A stretch of 21,305 nucleotides of DNA from Pseudomonadota bacterium (GTDB taxonomy: Bacteria > Desulfobacterota > Syntrophobacteria > Syntrophobacterales > Syntrophobacteraceae). Each line of letters begins with the position of its first letter. Position 1 is the stretch's first letter. Positions 1 through 7,417 of this stretch are shown piece after piece. Position numbers and translations under genes: made by a program. A model generated the notes under the pieces. That model was not told where the DNA came from. It did no database searches and saw only the letters and a list, made by a program, of their open reading frames with translations. Where the stretch lies: positions 1 through 21,305 of the forward strand of contig JAEZHY010000148.1 in the NCBI GenBank assembly GCA_023416335.1, in the 5' to 3' direction.

Positions 1-728
1 CAGGAATAGGATTGGCCTGTGCAAAAGCTTTTGCTTCCGAGAGTGCCCGGATTGCGATCTGTTCGCGGTCCCGGGAAAACATCGATGCAGCCCTCCTGAG
101 TTTACCAGGTGCCGTTGGCGTGGCTTCCGATTTAACGAATCCAGACGATGCCGTACAAATGCTCGACAAAGTTGAAAAGCTCCTCGGCCCGATCGACGTT
201 TTGGTAAATTCGGCCGGGGCCGCCAAACGCACGCCACCAGATGAACTTACGCCCGAAAAATGGAAAATGGCGATGGATGCGAAATTCTTTACTTACATAA
301 ACGTAATCGATCCCATGGTGAAGCGAATGGCGAAACGGGGTGAAGGCGTCATCATCAGCATTATCGGGAGCGGCGGAAAAGTTGCGACGCCGACGCACCT
401 GGCAGGCGGTTCGGCGAACGCAGCGCTTATGCTGGCAACGGCGGGGCTGGGTACCGCTTACGCCCGGAAGGGTGTCCGCGTCGCAGGGGTAAGTCCCGGC
501 CAGACTGAGACGGACAGAGTGGCGGAAGGGATGAAGGCAGAGGCACGTCTTGAAAATATCAGTGTCGACGAAGCCTACCGGCGCACGGTGGATCGTATTC
601 CGATGGGCCGCATGGCGTCGCCTGATGAGATCGCAAACATGGTGGTCTTCCTGGCATCTTCGAGGGCAAGTTATATTACAGGGGTTACTATCGGGATGGA
701 CGGAGGCAAGAATCCCGTTGTTTTGTGA
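1..728 (+). CDS. SDR-family oxidoreductase, 5' end outside window
   Basis: This is a short-chain dehydrogenase/reductase (Rossmann fold, NAD(P)-dependent). The frame is open from the window edge. Its first codons give GIGLACAKAF, the end of the TGxxxGIG dinucleotide-binding motif, so only about 15-20 N-terminal residues are missing. Other family marks are DVLVNSAG (the NNAG equivalent), the segment after the active site ending in VSPGQTETD, and the C-terminal DEIANMVVFLAS...YITGVTIGMDGG. The active site is odd: where YxxxK is expected the protein reads GGSAN (codons 405-419), so Tyr is replaced by Gly and Lys by Asn, while a Ser (GSGG) remains about 12 residues upstream. It may belong to a divergent SDR subfamily or be catalytically altered. 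A PhzF-family gene follows after 50 bases in the same direction and may share its transcript. The substrate is unknown. Confidence 0.88.
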   Translation, partial: GIGLACAKAFASESARIAICSRSRENIDAALLSLPGAVGVASDLTNPDDAVQMLDKVEKLLGPIDVLVNSAGAAKRTPPDELTPEKWKMAMDAKFFTYINVIDPMVKRMAKRGEGVIISIIGSGGKVATPTHLAGGSANAALMLATAGLGTAYARKGVRVAGVSPGQTETDRVAEGMKAEARLENISVDEAYRRTVDRIPMGRMASPDEIANMVVFLASSRASYITGVTIGMDGGKNPVVL

Positions 729-778
729 TCGGGTTTGCTTCGAACAGAACGTGATTGCCGGCAAGAAAGGATAGGTCC

Positions 779-1564
779 GTGAAAACTCCAATTTATCAAG
801 TCGATGCATTCACATCGGAGATTTTTTCCGGAAATCCCGCTGCAGTGTGTCTGCTGAAAGACTGGATCTCCGATGCAACTCTGCAGGCCATCGCGGGTGA
901 AAATAATTTGTCCGAAACCGCTTTCGTTGTTCGGAAAGATAATGAATTAGAATTGCGATGGTTTACGCCGTCCACCGAAGTCGCGCTCTGCGGACATGCG
1001 ACACTCGCAAGTGCTTTCGTGATGTTTGAAATGTTGAAATGGCCGCAGAAGGTTGTGCATTTTCAGACTCGCAGGAGCGGCCGATTAAGTGTTGAGAAAA
1101 AGGGCGATCTGTTCGAAATGGACTTCCCGTCACGCCCTCCAACCAGCGAGAGATCGGCGGATGAAATTCGCGAGGCAATCTGTGTCCTTCCATTGAAGGT
1201 GTTCGGTTCTGAAGAGGATCTGCTCGTGATCATCGAAGACGAGCAGAGTGTCAGGGACCTGAGACCCGATTTCACAGCGCTCGGCGCCCTGCAAGCGCGT
1301 GGAGTTATCGTAACGGCCAAAGGAGAGAAAAGCGATTTTGTGTCGCGTTTCTTTGCGCCGACGGTCGGGGTTCCGGAAGATCCGGTTACGGGGTCGTCTC
1401 ATTGCGTCCTGGTGCCTTATTGGGCGGGAGTCCTCAAAAAGAGCGATCTGCATGCGCTCCAGGTTTCAAGGCGAGGCGGAGAGCTGTTTTGTCAATACAG
1501 GAAAGACCGCGTAAGCATTGCAGGCAGAGCCGCCCTGTACCTGGAAGGGACCATTGCTATCTGA
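779..1564 (+). CDS. PhzF-family isomerase/epimerase-like protein
   Basis: This is a 261-residue protein of the PhzF family (diaminopimelate-epimerase fold), whose known members isomerise small metabolites such as dihydro-3-hydroxyanthranilate. Visible signatures are QVDAFTSEIFSGNPAAVC at the N-terminus, NLSETAFV with the catalytic Glu at residue 46, the ALCGHATLAS motif, and FFAPTVGVPEDPVTGSSHC in the second half-domain. The length is normal for the family. I place the start at GTG 779, because AAGAAAGGA lies about seven bases upstream and the family's usual 'xxYQVDAF' beginning follows directly. An in-frame TTG at 755 would add eight unconserved residues. It lies 50 bases behind the SDR gene and converges with the DinB-fold gene. 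Family assignment is firm; the substrate cannot be read from the sequence. Confidence 0.92.
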   Translation: MKTPIYQVDAFTSEIFSGNPAAVCLLKDWISDATLQAIAGENNLSETAFVVRKDNELELRWFTPSTEVALCGHATLASAFVMFEMLKWPQKVVHFQTRRSGRLSVEKKGDLFEMDFPSRPPTSERSADEIREAICVLPLKVFGSEEDLLVIIEDEQSVRDLRPDFTALGALQARGVIVTAKGEKSDFVSRFFAPTVGVPEDPVTGSSHCVLVPYWAGVLKKSDLHALQVSRRGGELFCQYRKDRVSIAGRAALYLEGTIAI

Positions 1565-1615
1565 GTGTTCGATTGCTTGAAATGTAGTCTGTGGAAGTGG
1601 GGCGAGCTTCTCTCC

Positions 1616-2224
1616 TCAATAGCCCGGCCGTTCCGTGCAGGGCTTGTCTCCGGGGCCGGGAAGTCTTGCCTTTTGACCGCCGGCCGATTCTCCCCTGATG
1701 AGGGATTCGATGTCGGGGTAGGGATAGATCGTTACGGCTCCGTGTTCAGCTAGGCAACCTGAGTCGATAGACGGTCCGTATACGCTGTAGTTTACCCTTC
1801 CCAGCAGCCTGAGAAGCATCCCCTGCTCAGCGCGATGGTGCGCCGTGTGCGCGATTCTGCGCAGCATGATCCAGGCCCGCGTTCGCGTGACGTCAAAGAA
1901 AGGCACCTCGACCTCCCACCATGCCTTGTCCCTCTTCCTGAGAGCGGAAAGCCTCTTTGCACTGTCTTCAGCATAGCGTTTGATGAATTCGAGACGTGTT
2001 TCCGGGACGGGGAGCGGAGGCGCACCAACATCGATTTCCAGCATGCTGCAAAACCACCTGTTCTCACTCAAACATTGGTGCACCATGTGTTCGAGTGCAT
2101 TTCGATCTCTTTTGTCCAACGGGTGAGGCCGAACCGGAAGATCGTCGTCCGTGAACGTACTCCAGACACTGAGGGTTTTAAGTCGTTCCGTGTCGTACGT
2201 ATTGACGAGGAAGTCATATTCCAT
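1616..2224 (-). CDS. DinB/YfiT-fold putative metal-dependent protein
   Basis: This 202-residue protein has the DinB four-helix layout: a metal-ligand His in the first half (His49 in MVHQCLSENRWF) and an HxxxH pair in helix 3 (His126 and His130 in AHTAHHRAEQGMLLRLLG). DinB/YfiT proteins bind a divalent metal; several are thiol-dependent transferases (bacillithiol or mycothiol types) and many have unknown roles. The DinB part ends near residue 142. The remaining 60 residues (a YSVYGP...YPYPDIESLI segment, then a Gly/Pro-rich basic end) are longer than in most members. The start at 2224 is supported by a purine-rich GGAGAAGGAGAAGAAAT just upstream. It converges with the PhzF gene, with 51 bases between the stops. 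The substrate is unknown. Confidence 0.83.
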   Translation of the reverse strand: MEYDFLVNTYDTERLKTLSVWSTFTDDDLPVRPHPLDKRDRNALEHMVHQCLSENRWFCSMLEIDVGAPPLPVPETRLEFIKRYAEDSAKRLSALRKRDKAWWEVEVPFFDVTRTRAWIMLRRIAHTAHHRAEQGMLLRLLGRVNYSVYGPSIDSGCLAEHGAVTIYPYPDIESLIRGESAGGQKARLPGPGDKPCTERPGY

Positions 2225-2363
2225 ATTTCTTCTCCTTCTCCAGGGTAATTAAACTTTCATAAGCAGCCGGAGCAAGCTGTGCAATACAGCAAAAGATAAG
2301 AGGTAGAGAAATATCGGTGCGCCGATGTGCAGATAAACATGGAATGCAGAGGATAAAAATCGA

Positions 2364-2392
2364 TTGATACGGCGGGGATTTATCTATATCCT
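2364..2392 (+). promoter_or_regulatory. Probable sigma-70 promoter for the CSLREA protein gene
   Basis: TTGATA (2364-2369) and TATCCT (2387-2392) are separated by 17 bases and match the -35 and -10 consensus at five and four of six positions. Initiation near 2399 would give a leader of about 155 bases containing the alternative stems at 2455-2528. The position and spacing are seen; promoter activity is inferred. Confidence 0.5.
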
Positions 2393-2454
2393 GATTACTG
2401 CGGGTATGATTTTTGCTCTGATTTTCACGATGTCTTAACAAGGGGGAATAATAT

Positions 2455-2528
2455 CAATCACATCCGGCTGCGCTGCTTGTGAGAGCAACGGGGAGGCTGG
2501 GATGCTCTCATGTGATTGCAGCGCAGTC
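2455..2528 (+). promoter_or_regulatory. Structured leader with two competing stems (riboswitch-like)
   Basis: Three perfect complementary pairs occur in 74 bases. Stem A pairs 2455-2463 (CAATCACAT) with 2510-2518. Stem B pairs 2468-2476 (CTGCGCTGC) with 2518-2526 and extends to 2466-2528 with one G-U pair. Hairpin C pairs 2480-2486 (TGAGAGC) with 2504-2510. The order is A, B, C, C', A', B', with A' and B' directly adjacent. A and B therefore cross, and with no linker between A' and B' they look mutually exclusive. The element ends about 13 bases before the ribosome binding site of the secreted-protein gene at 2554. I could not match it to a known riboswitch; it lacks the conserved cores of the GEMM, TPP and cobalamin classes. 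Confidence 0.5.
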
Positions 2529-2553
2529 AGTCGCAAAAGCAAAGGAGATACCA

Positions 2554-3663
2554 ATGAGACGGTTACTGGCAACCGGTAAGGCGCTCCTTATTCTGTTCAT
2601 TCTCTTCCTCTCTTCATCCTTCATACAGACGGCCGAGGCAGCGTCATTCATCGTAAACAGCACAGCAGATACTAACGATGGAAGCTGTACTGCCCTGAAC
2701 TGCACACTCCGTGAGGCAATCAACGCCGCGAATGCGAGCGGCAGTACAAGCACAATCACCTTCAATGTGAGCGGGACGATTACCCTGAGTTCTGCATTAC
2801 CGCAGGTCACCAATACGGCGGGCCTGACGATCAGCGCTCAACCCCGTCAAGTAAAAATCAGCGGCAATAATTCGGTCCAGATATTGGATGTCGCATCCGG
2901 GGCAAGACTCACCCTGGATGGTCTTGCACTGGTCAATGCGAACACTCTAGGCAGCGGCGGAGCGATCAACAACAAGGGACTCCTGACTGTGACACGATGC
3001 ACCTTCGGGAACAATCATGCAAGTATTGGCGGTGCCATCTACAGCACCATCACGACCACGGAAAAGACCTGGAATGTCAGCACGAGCACGTTCTACCAGA
3101 ATTCCGCCACTACGGGCGGCGGAGCGATCCACCATGGAAGCGGCACAGCCAATATCACCAATTGTACCTTTACCGGCAACAGTGCCCCAAACGGTGCTGC
3201 ACTCGTTAACGGAAGCGGGTGGGCGATGAACGTCTATTACAGCACGATTGCCGGCAATGCGGCCTCCGCCGGTGCAATTGTTCAGAACGCCAGCGGTGCT
3301 CTGGCGCTTTACAGCACCATTGTGGCCAATCCCGCGGCCGCTGCGAATTGTTCGGCGTCGATCCAAAACGCCGGCAATAATCTCGACAGCGGCAGTTCGT
3401 GCGGGTGGGGTTCGAACAGCGGTTCGCTGAGCAATGCAGACCCGCTGTTGCGCTCGTTGGGGAACTATGGAGGTGCTACGGATACGATCGCTCTAAGACG
3501 TGCCAGTCCCGCCATCGATGCCGGCAAACCGGCGGACTGTCCGGCAACCGATCAACGCGGAGTTACACGTCCCTTTGGAACTGCGTGTGACATGGGCGCA
3601 TTCGAATATACTGGAGATACGTCTTCGACATTGCCGGCAATGGATCTTCTGCTGAATGACTGA
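2554..3663 (+). CDS. Secreted CSLREA / right-handed beta-helix-like repeat protein
   Basis: This 369-residue exported protein starts with a classical signal peptide: MRRLLATGK, a hydrophobic core to about residue 24, and cleavage near TAEA|A at residues 29-30. The mature N-terminus SFIVNSTADTNDGSC and the CTLREAINAANA motif (residues 50-61) are the CSLREA signature. The middle contains repeated strands such as NCTFTGNSAPNGAAL and STFYQNSATTGGGAI, as in parallel beta-helix surface proteins. It ends with DQRGVTRPFGTACDMGAFEYTG, typical of the 'choice-of-anchor Q' group. No sortase, PEP-CTERM or transmembrane anchor is visible in the last 15 residues, so it may be released or carried by another system. 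The ATG at 2554 is chosen for AAAGGAG six bases upstream and because the signal peptide starts there. An in-frame GTG upstream at 2479 lies inside the structured leader. Role inferred: adhesion or extracellular polymer binding. Confidence 0.88.
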   Translation: MRRLLATGKALLILFILFLSSSFIQTAEAASFIVNSTADTNDGSCTALNCTLREAINAANASGSTSTITFNVSGTITLSSALPQVTNTAGLTISAQPRQVKISGNNSVQILDVASGARLTLDGLALVNANTLGSGGAINNKGLLTVTRCTFGNNHASIGGAIYSTITTTEKTWNVSTSTFYQNSATTGGGAIHHGSGTANITNCTFTGNSAPNGAALVNGSGWAMNVYYSTIAGNAASAGAIVQNASGALALYSTIVANPAAAANCSASIQNAGNNLDSGSSCGWGSNSGSLSNADPLLRSLGNYGGATDTIALRRASPAIDAGKPADCPATDQRGVTRPFGTACDMGAFEYTGDTSSTLPAMDLLLND

Positions 3664-3784
3664 TCGAAACGGGGGCTGCTGTTGATATAGAGTAGTATGA
3701 GTCTATCTTAGCGGGTCCAGTCAACCGAGGCGGTTCGCTGTCTCTGCCTGCCGGTCGATCGAACTTTTCTGCTCGATCATGCCG

Positions 3785-3822
3785 GAAGCCGTTACTGCCA
3801 CCGTGGGTGGCTGGCTTTTTTT
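3785..3822 (+). terminator. Intrinsic terminator downstream of the CSLREA gene
   Basis: A perfect stem GCCACC (3797-3802) / GGTGGC (3806-3811) with a three-base loop is followed by GGC and seven T's (3816-3822). An outer AAGCC/GGCTT pairing could lengthen it. It lies about 120 bases after the stop codon of the secreted protein gene and faces the same way. Confidence 0.75.
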
Positions 3823-3975
3823 CTCTTTCGGCATTATCATGCCGACCGTAATGTTCTCGTTCAAATAGAATTGCCAAGGAAACCCATTACGCTGCAGTGT
3901 AACCAGACAAATCATTGATGGTAAGGAGCGGTTGGTGTTTTTGCGGTACTCGCTGGACCGCAACGGGGGATTGCC

Positions 3976-4119
3976 ATGAAGAAACTGGTTGAAATGCTCA
4001 CAGGCCTGGTTCTGATGATCCTTGGCTTCCCGCTGATTGGAAACCACCCGTTTGCGGGCGCCATTTCATTGGTTACGGCCGGACTCATTTTCCTGGATGG
4101 CTTTTCGGGGCTGATGTAG
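3976..4119 (+). CDS. Possible 47-residue hydrophobic membrane peptide
   Basis: ATG 3976 opens a 47-codon frame ending in TAG at 4117-4119. A purine-rich GGGGGA ends about five bases before the ATG, a good ribosome-binding position. The product begins MKKLVEM, has a hydrophobic stretch LTGLVLMILGFPLIG (residues 8-22), a short polar turn NHPF, and a second hydrophobic stretch AGAISLVTAGLIFLDGF. It looks like a small inner-membrane hairpin. It sits alone between the terminator at 3785-3822 and the convergent TauE gene. I do not recognise a family. The basic start, binding site and two membrane segments argue for a real gene; the short length and lack of a clear promoter argue against. Confidence 0.42.
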   Translation: MKKLVEMLTGLVLMILGFPLIGNHPFAGAISLVTAGLIFLDGFSGLM

Positions 4120-4231
4120 AAAAGAGACTGCCGGAGAACCACAAACAAATGCGGCAGTGATCGCCCGAGACCATAGCCGCTGTGCGCAGCATGAGTTTGA
4201 AGAGAATCAGGCAGGTGTACAGCGATGGACG

Positions 4232-4254
4232 ACCGTGGCAGGAATCGCCACGGT
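4232..4254. repeat. Eight-base inverted repeat between convergent genes
   Basis: ACCGTGGC (4232-4239) and GCCACGGT (4247-4254) are perfect complements around a seven-base loop. The hairpin lies 18 bases past the stop of the minus-strand TauE gene and could protect or end that transcript. No T-run follows on either strand, so it is not a standard intrinsic terminator. Confidence 0.45.
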
Positions 4255-4272
4255 ACGTTCACATTTATGCAG

Positions 4273-5370
4273 CTATTTTGTAAAGTATTGCAGGATATAA
4301 CTCCCGGCCAGGAAGGTGATGAGAACACCCAAAATCAGTTTAAGGTACTTTTGAGGGACATACTTCTGGAGCCTGGCTCCGCAGTACATCCCGGCAAAAC
4401 CTCCAGCCCCGAAAAGAAATCCCAACAGCCAGTCCGGAGAAACCGCCATACCGCTTTTTACCGGAATGACACTGTAGAAGAAGACGCCTGCAACCGAGGT
4501 TATAAATGTGCCGAGAAGGGCTGCACCTGCCACGGTATAAACCGGCAGGTGGAACACGGCCACGCAGAATGGGGCGATAATGGCGCCGCCGCCGATTCCG
4601 TATGTTCCTCCGATGATCCCCACTACAAAGGCCAGCAGGAACATCCCCATGGTGCTGAACGAAAAACGTTGTCCCCAGAACTCATACTTCACGCGAGAAA
4701 GAGTCCAGGATATTGTTTTGACTTTCGCTTCCGGAGGCAGTCCCGCCGAGAGGACGCCTTTTCCCGATGACTTGCCGGAGAGAGGCGACCCGGCCAGGGG
4801 TCTGCCGGAGATCGAGACTGTTCCTGCCTCGGAGGCGAGGCTTACCTGCGCATGCGAGGCGAGTCTGTTCTGGTGGGCCTCTTTGAGTTTCTTAATATGG
4901 GCATTGAACTTTTCTTCGAGGGCTTTCATCTCCTTCTTTCCGCGCTGGGAACGCGCCGTCATCTCATAAAGAAGGCGGATTCCGATATAGAGCAGCACGC
5001 AACCGACGAAGAGCTTGAAGGATTTCGGGTCAGGAAGGTAAAGGATCCTCAGGTAATAACCTATGAACACACCGGGAAGCGTTCCTACAATCACAACCCA
5101 GGTCAGGGGCCAAGCCATGCGGCCTTCTTTTAAGTATCGGTAAACGCCGCTGGGGATAGCCACAATATTGAAGACAAAGTTTGTGGAACTCACTGAGGGT
5201 GAGGTAAATTGGAGGAAACTTACCTGAAACGGGAGTAGAAGGAAAGCACCTGAGACCCCTCCCATGGAAGTGATCGTGGAAACGATGAAGGCAACCAGGG
5301 GTGGTAAAAATACCCAAGTGTCCACACCTGAAACAGGAAAATGCGCATAAAGGAAATCCGGAAAATCCAT
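4273..5370 (-). CDS. TauE/SafE-family membrane permease (sulfite/anion exporter type)
   Basis: This 365-residue polytopic membrane protein has the two-repeat TauE/SafE layout. The first repeat has VAFIVSTITSMGGVSGAFLLLPF near residue 26 and SSTNFVFNIVAIPSG. The second has FVVGIIGGTYGIGGGAIIAPF and GAGGFAGMYCGARLQKYVP before a final membrane helix. Members export sulfite, sulfoacetate or other organic anions, or act in sulfur metabolism. The halves are separated by an unusually long charged segment (about residues 138-235, rich in Lys, Glu, Ser and Gly) that should lie in the cytoplasm. This makes the protein roughly 100 residues longer than common members of about 260. The start at 5370 has GAGGTGGT immediately upstream. 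It stands alone on its strand and converges with the small ORF at 3976. The substrate is not determinable from sequence. Confidence 0.9.
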   Translation of the reverse strand: MDFPDFLYAHFPVSGVDTWVFLPPLVAFIVSTITSMGGVSGAFLLLPFQVSFLQFTSPSVSSTNFVFNIVAIPSGVYRYLKEGRMAWPLTWVVIVGTLPGVFIGYYLRILYLPDPKSFKLFVGCVLLYIGIRLLYEMTARSQRGKKEMKALEEKFNAHIKKLKEAHQNRLASHAQVSLASEAGTVSISGRPLAGSPLSGKSSGKGVLSAGLPPEAKVKTISWTLSRVKYEFWGQRFSFSTMGMFLLAFVVGIIGGTYGIGGGAIIAPFCVAVFHLPVYTVAGAALLGTFITSVAGVFFYSVIPVKSGMAVSPDWLLGFLFGAGGFAGMYCGARLQKYVPQKYLKLILGVLITFLAGSYILQYFTK

Positions 5371-5574
5371 ACCACCTCGCTATCAGAATATTACACGAAC
5401 TCGAACAGATGAATCACACCAAAGCGGGTTCTATTCGGTCTACTCTCTCGTCTGTTTAAAACCATCGGGCAAGGAAAAACTTGCGGTCTAAAGCGAAAAA
5501 ACTGCATCGGCAGGAATTATAATTCTGCAATTCGGAATGAGACTTGGCCTGAGCCGCGTAAAACGGGTGCCTGT

Positions 5575-5888
5575 TCATCTGAGGAGGTCGTCCAGCCGGA
5601 ACAGATCAGGAGGATCGCTTTCCTCGAGGGAATATTTTTGGAGGTGCCTCGCTACGTCGAGCGTGAGTTTCTGAATAAGGTAGGCGTCGGGTACATAGAC
5701 GACCGCACACGCGCTGCTGTTGTGTGAAGTAAACGGGATATCTTCGTGAATAAAGAACTGCTGACGCACCACTCCCATATCGTACAGCCTTCCGGCAGTT
5801 CGCGTTCAAACCATCTCGCCAATTTGCCGGTTCCGCGGTCGGAATCCGGGTTGTCGGTATCGTCAAAACCAACGTAGGTTCGAATCAT
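5575..5888 (-). pseudogene. Frameshifted, truncated TiaS-like (FDDTD-motif) gene remnant
   Basis: From ATG 5888 the minus strand reads MIRTYVGFDDTDNPDSDRGTG, then KLARWFERELPEGCTIW. After that the frame degenerates. Shifting by one base near 5777-5781 restores a sensible continuation GVVRQQFFIHEDIPFTSHNSSACAVV, then VYVPDAY and EESDPPDLF, ending at 5575. One extra G in the GGG run at the junction would join both halves as ...CTIWGVVRQQ..., which suggests a single-base loss. The GFDDTD motif followed by TGKLA recalls the start of TiaS-type tRNA(Ile2) agmatinylcytidine synthetase/DUF1743-like proteins; this comparison is from memory. Only about 105 residues remain, far short of such proteins, so the gene is also truncated after the SDP motif. 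A sequencing error could explain the frameshift but not the short end. Confidence 0.58.
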
Positions 5889-6286
5889 TCCAGGGTTAAT
5901 CCTCAAGTGGAAAAAGATGATTTTGGGTATTGCCAGATCCGGAGGTGCTTCCGACCGGCATGGCGGCTTTGGCAGGCCACCTTCTATGCCGGTTTTGACA
6001 TAACAATCGGGAGTTTAACATTGCTGAATGATGAGTCAACCTTGAATAACGGCGGACGGTGTTCAATACGTTAAGCATGAATCAGTACCGGACAGGGAAT
6101 TAGAGGCTTCTCACGATGCCGATGTCATGGTTCGGATAAAAGGAGGGAAGGTACGGTTCGATGCAAAGATGGTGTAGCGGGCCGCGGCGAAACAATGCCG
6201 GGGGCTCGAGTCTCTTAGAGGGAGGGCATGCACGCCGACTTTAGGATCGGCGTGCAACCCCGTTAAATCACCTGCTTCCAACCGAA
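5889..6286. other. Intergenic stretch without a convincing gene
   Basis: These 398 bases separate the broken TiaS-like gene from the acid phosphatase stop. The open frames here are short, lack ribosome binding sites and show no recognisable motifs. The only structure I see is the ten-base inverted repeat at 6229-6256. This may be the eroded remainder of a longer gene neighbourhood. Confidence 0.5.
6229..6256. repeat. Ten-base inverted repeat after the acid phosphatase gene
   Basis: TGCACGCCGA (6229-6238) and TCGGCGTGCA (6247-6256) are perfect complements around CTTTAGGA. On the minus strand it lies about 30 bases past the phosphatase stop, where a transcript end is expected. It has no T-run after the stem, so it may be a 3'-end stabilising hairpin or a Rho-linked end. 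Confidence 0.5.
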
Positions 6287-7120
6287 TTAGCGCCCGATTG
6301 AAAGCGCCTGGGCTTCGACGGCACAATCCAGGGGAGACCTGGCGCCGGCTGCGCGAGCCGCTTCGATCTCCTTGCGTGCGAGTTCGAGTTGAGCCCTGAA
6401 GACCGGATCCGCGTGGAGACGGCTTACCGTCAATGCACCGACAAGACGGCCTGCCTCTATGTCGCTTTTCCAGTGGACGCCGCAAATAACGCGGCTGTCT
6501 CCGAAAGCCAGTCCACGGGCTAATATGGCGTCTGCGCGGTCCGGTGCAATCTCCGTAAGTACAAGGGCCCAGGCCCATCCGATCGAGGCATGCCCCGAAG
6601 GATATGAATCGTCTTTATGCGTCTCGCCGGGCGTGCAACTCGCATCGCCATGAGCCAGGTACGGGCGCTTGCGCTTGTAAAGATCCTTGGCCTTGTCGTT
6701 GGCCCGGCTGGCATCGGCCCTTACCCGACGAAGCAGAATGTTGAGGTGCGGTGTTGCATCCTGTGAAATCGGCATCCCCAGAACACAGGAGAAAGTGGAG
6801 GCTGCATTCGGAAAGGTCAGGTCCGCATCCTTTGTTGCCAAAGCCCCGCGCGGTGTTTCCTGCAGCCTGCGGCCTGACTGGTATGCATCCTCGTCTGCCG
6901 CTATTGCAGGACTTCCGGGAGCGGGCGGCGGCGGCAAAAAAGTCTGGCTGTTTGGAAGCTGTTCCGGCTTCAAATAGCCGATTACATAGCCAGGGCGTCC
7001 TCCGGAGAGTGCATCGGGAGATGTCGGGGGGACTGGTACCGGGGTCGTTGCCGCCGCGCAACCGGCGAGCATCATAAATGCCAGGAATACCGAACCAATT
7101 CTAAGTGAATGCCTGCTCAT
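6287..7120 (-). CDS. Class A non-specific acid phosphatase (PAP2 superfamily), lipoprotein
   Basis: This 277-residue enzyme of the PAP2/vanadium-haloperoxidase superfamily hydrolyses phosphomonoesters outside the cytoplasm. All three active-site motifs are present in order: KDLYKRKRP (KxxxxxxRP, about residue 147), SYPSGHAS (PSGH, about residue 172), and SRVICGVHWKSD (SRxxxxxHxxxD, about residues 207-218). CSCTPGETHKDD-type family residues precede PSGH. The N-terminus MSRHSLRIGSVFLAFMMLAGC has a lipobox with Cys21, so the mature protein is probably lipid-anchored, followed by a Pro-rich linker. ATG 7120 is chosen because AGGAGGGGGAA lies upstream and the signal peptide begins there; a farther upstream in-frame start would add 21 residues ahead of the signal. 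It is a single-gene unit, divergent from the large membrane protein gene. Confidence 0.92.
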   Translation of the reverse strand: MSRHSLRIGSVFLAFMMLAGCAAATTPVPVPPTSPDALSGGRPGYVIGYLKPEQLPNSQTFLPPPPAPGSPAIAADEDAYQSGRRLQETPRGALATKDADLTFPNAASTFSCVLGMPISQDATPHLNILLRRVRADASRANDKAKDLYKRKRPYLAHGDASCTPGETHKDDSYPSGHASIGWAWALVLTEIAPDRADAILARGLAFGDSRVICGVHWKSDIEAGRLVGALTVSRLHADPVFRAQLELARKEIEAARAAGARSPLDCAVEAQALSIGR

Positions 7121-7256
7121 CAGGGTTCCCCCTCCTCTTCTGTGGTGGCCGAAATTCTTCGGAAGCTCCCGTATCCTGTGCATTTACTGAATATCACCTT
7201 ACAGTGTGTTTTGCCAGCCAGTGATAAACGAGGGCCATCTTTGTCAGCCGGATATC

Positions 7257-7285
7257 TTTTGAGAAGAAGCGGAATATGGTAAAAT
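7257..7285 (+). promoter_or_regulatory. Possible promoter for the DUF2868-like gene
   Basis: TTTTGA (7257-7262) and TAAAAT (7280-7285) lie 17 bases apart, upstream of the gene starting at 7418. The -10 is good and the -35 is poor. The rest of the 297-base gap between the divergent genes shows no other clear site. Confidence 0.3.
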
Positions 7286-7417
7286 TTTATTTATTTGCCT
7301 CTCCATGGGGGTCTCAGATCAGAGAAGCGGTGCTGTTGATCTCCTTTGCGAATAACTGCTTCCTGATGGAAGTCGCAGCTTCGGGCCCGTATTCACAACT
7401 ATGGAAGGGATAAAGAA

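Noticed and set aside
2455..2528. Known c-di-GMP, TPP or cobalamin riboswitch
   Set aside because: The conserved cores of these classes are absent; only the competing stems are visible.
3779..3868. 29-codon hydrophobic open frame starting at ATG 3779
   Set aside because: It overlaps the intrinsic terminator at 3785-3822 and lacks a ribosome binding site.
5875..5895. GGTTCGAATC resembling a tRNA T-loop
   Set aside because: The flanking bases do not form a T-stem or acceptor stem, and the sequence encodes IRTYVGF of the TiaS-like remnant on the minus strand.
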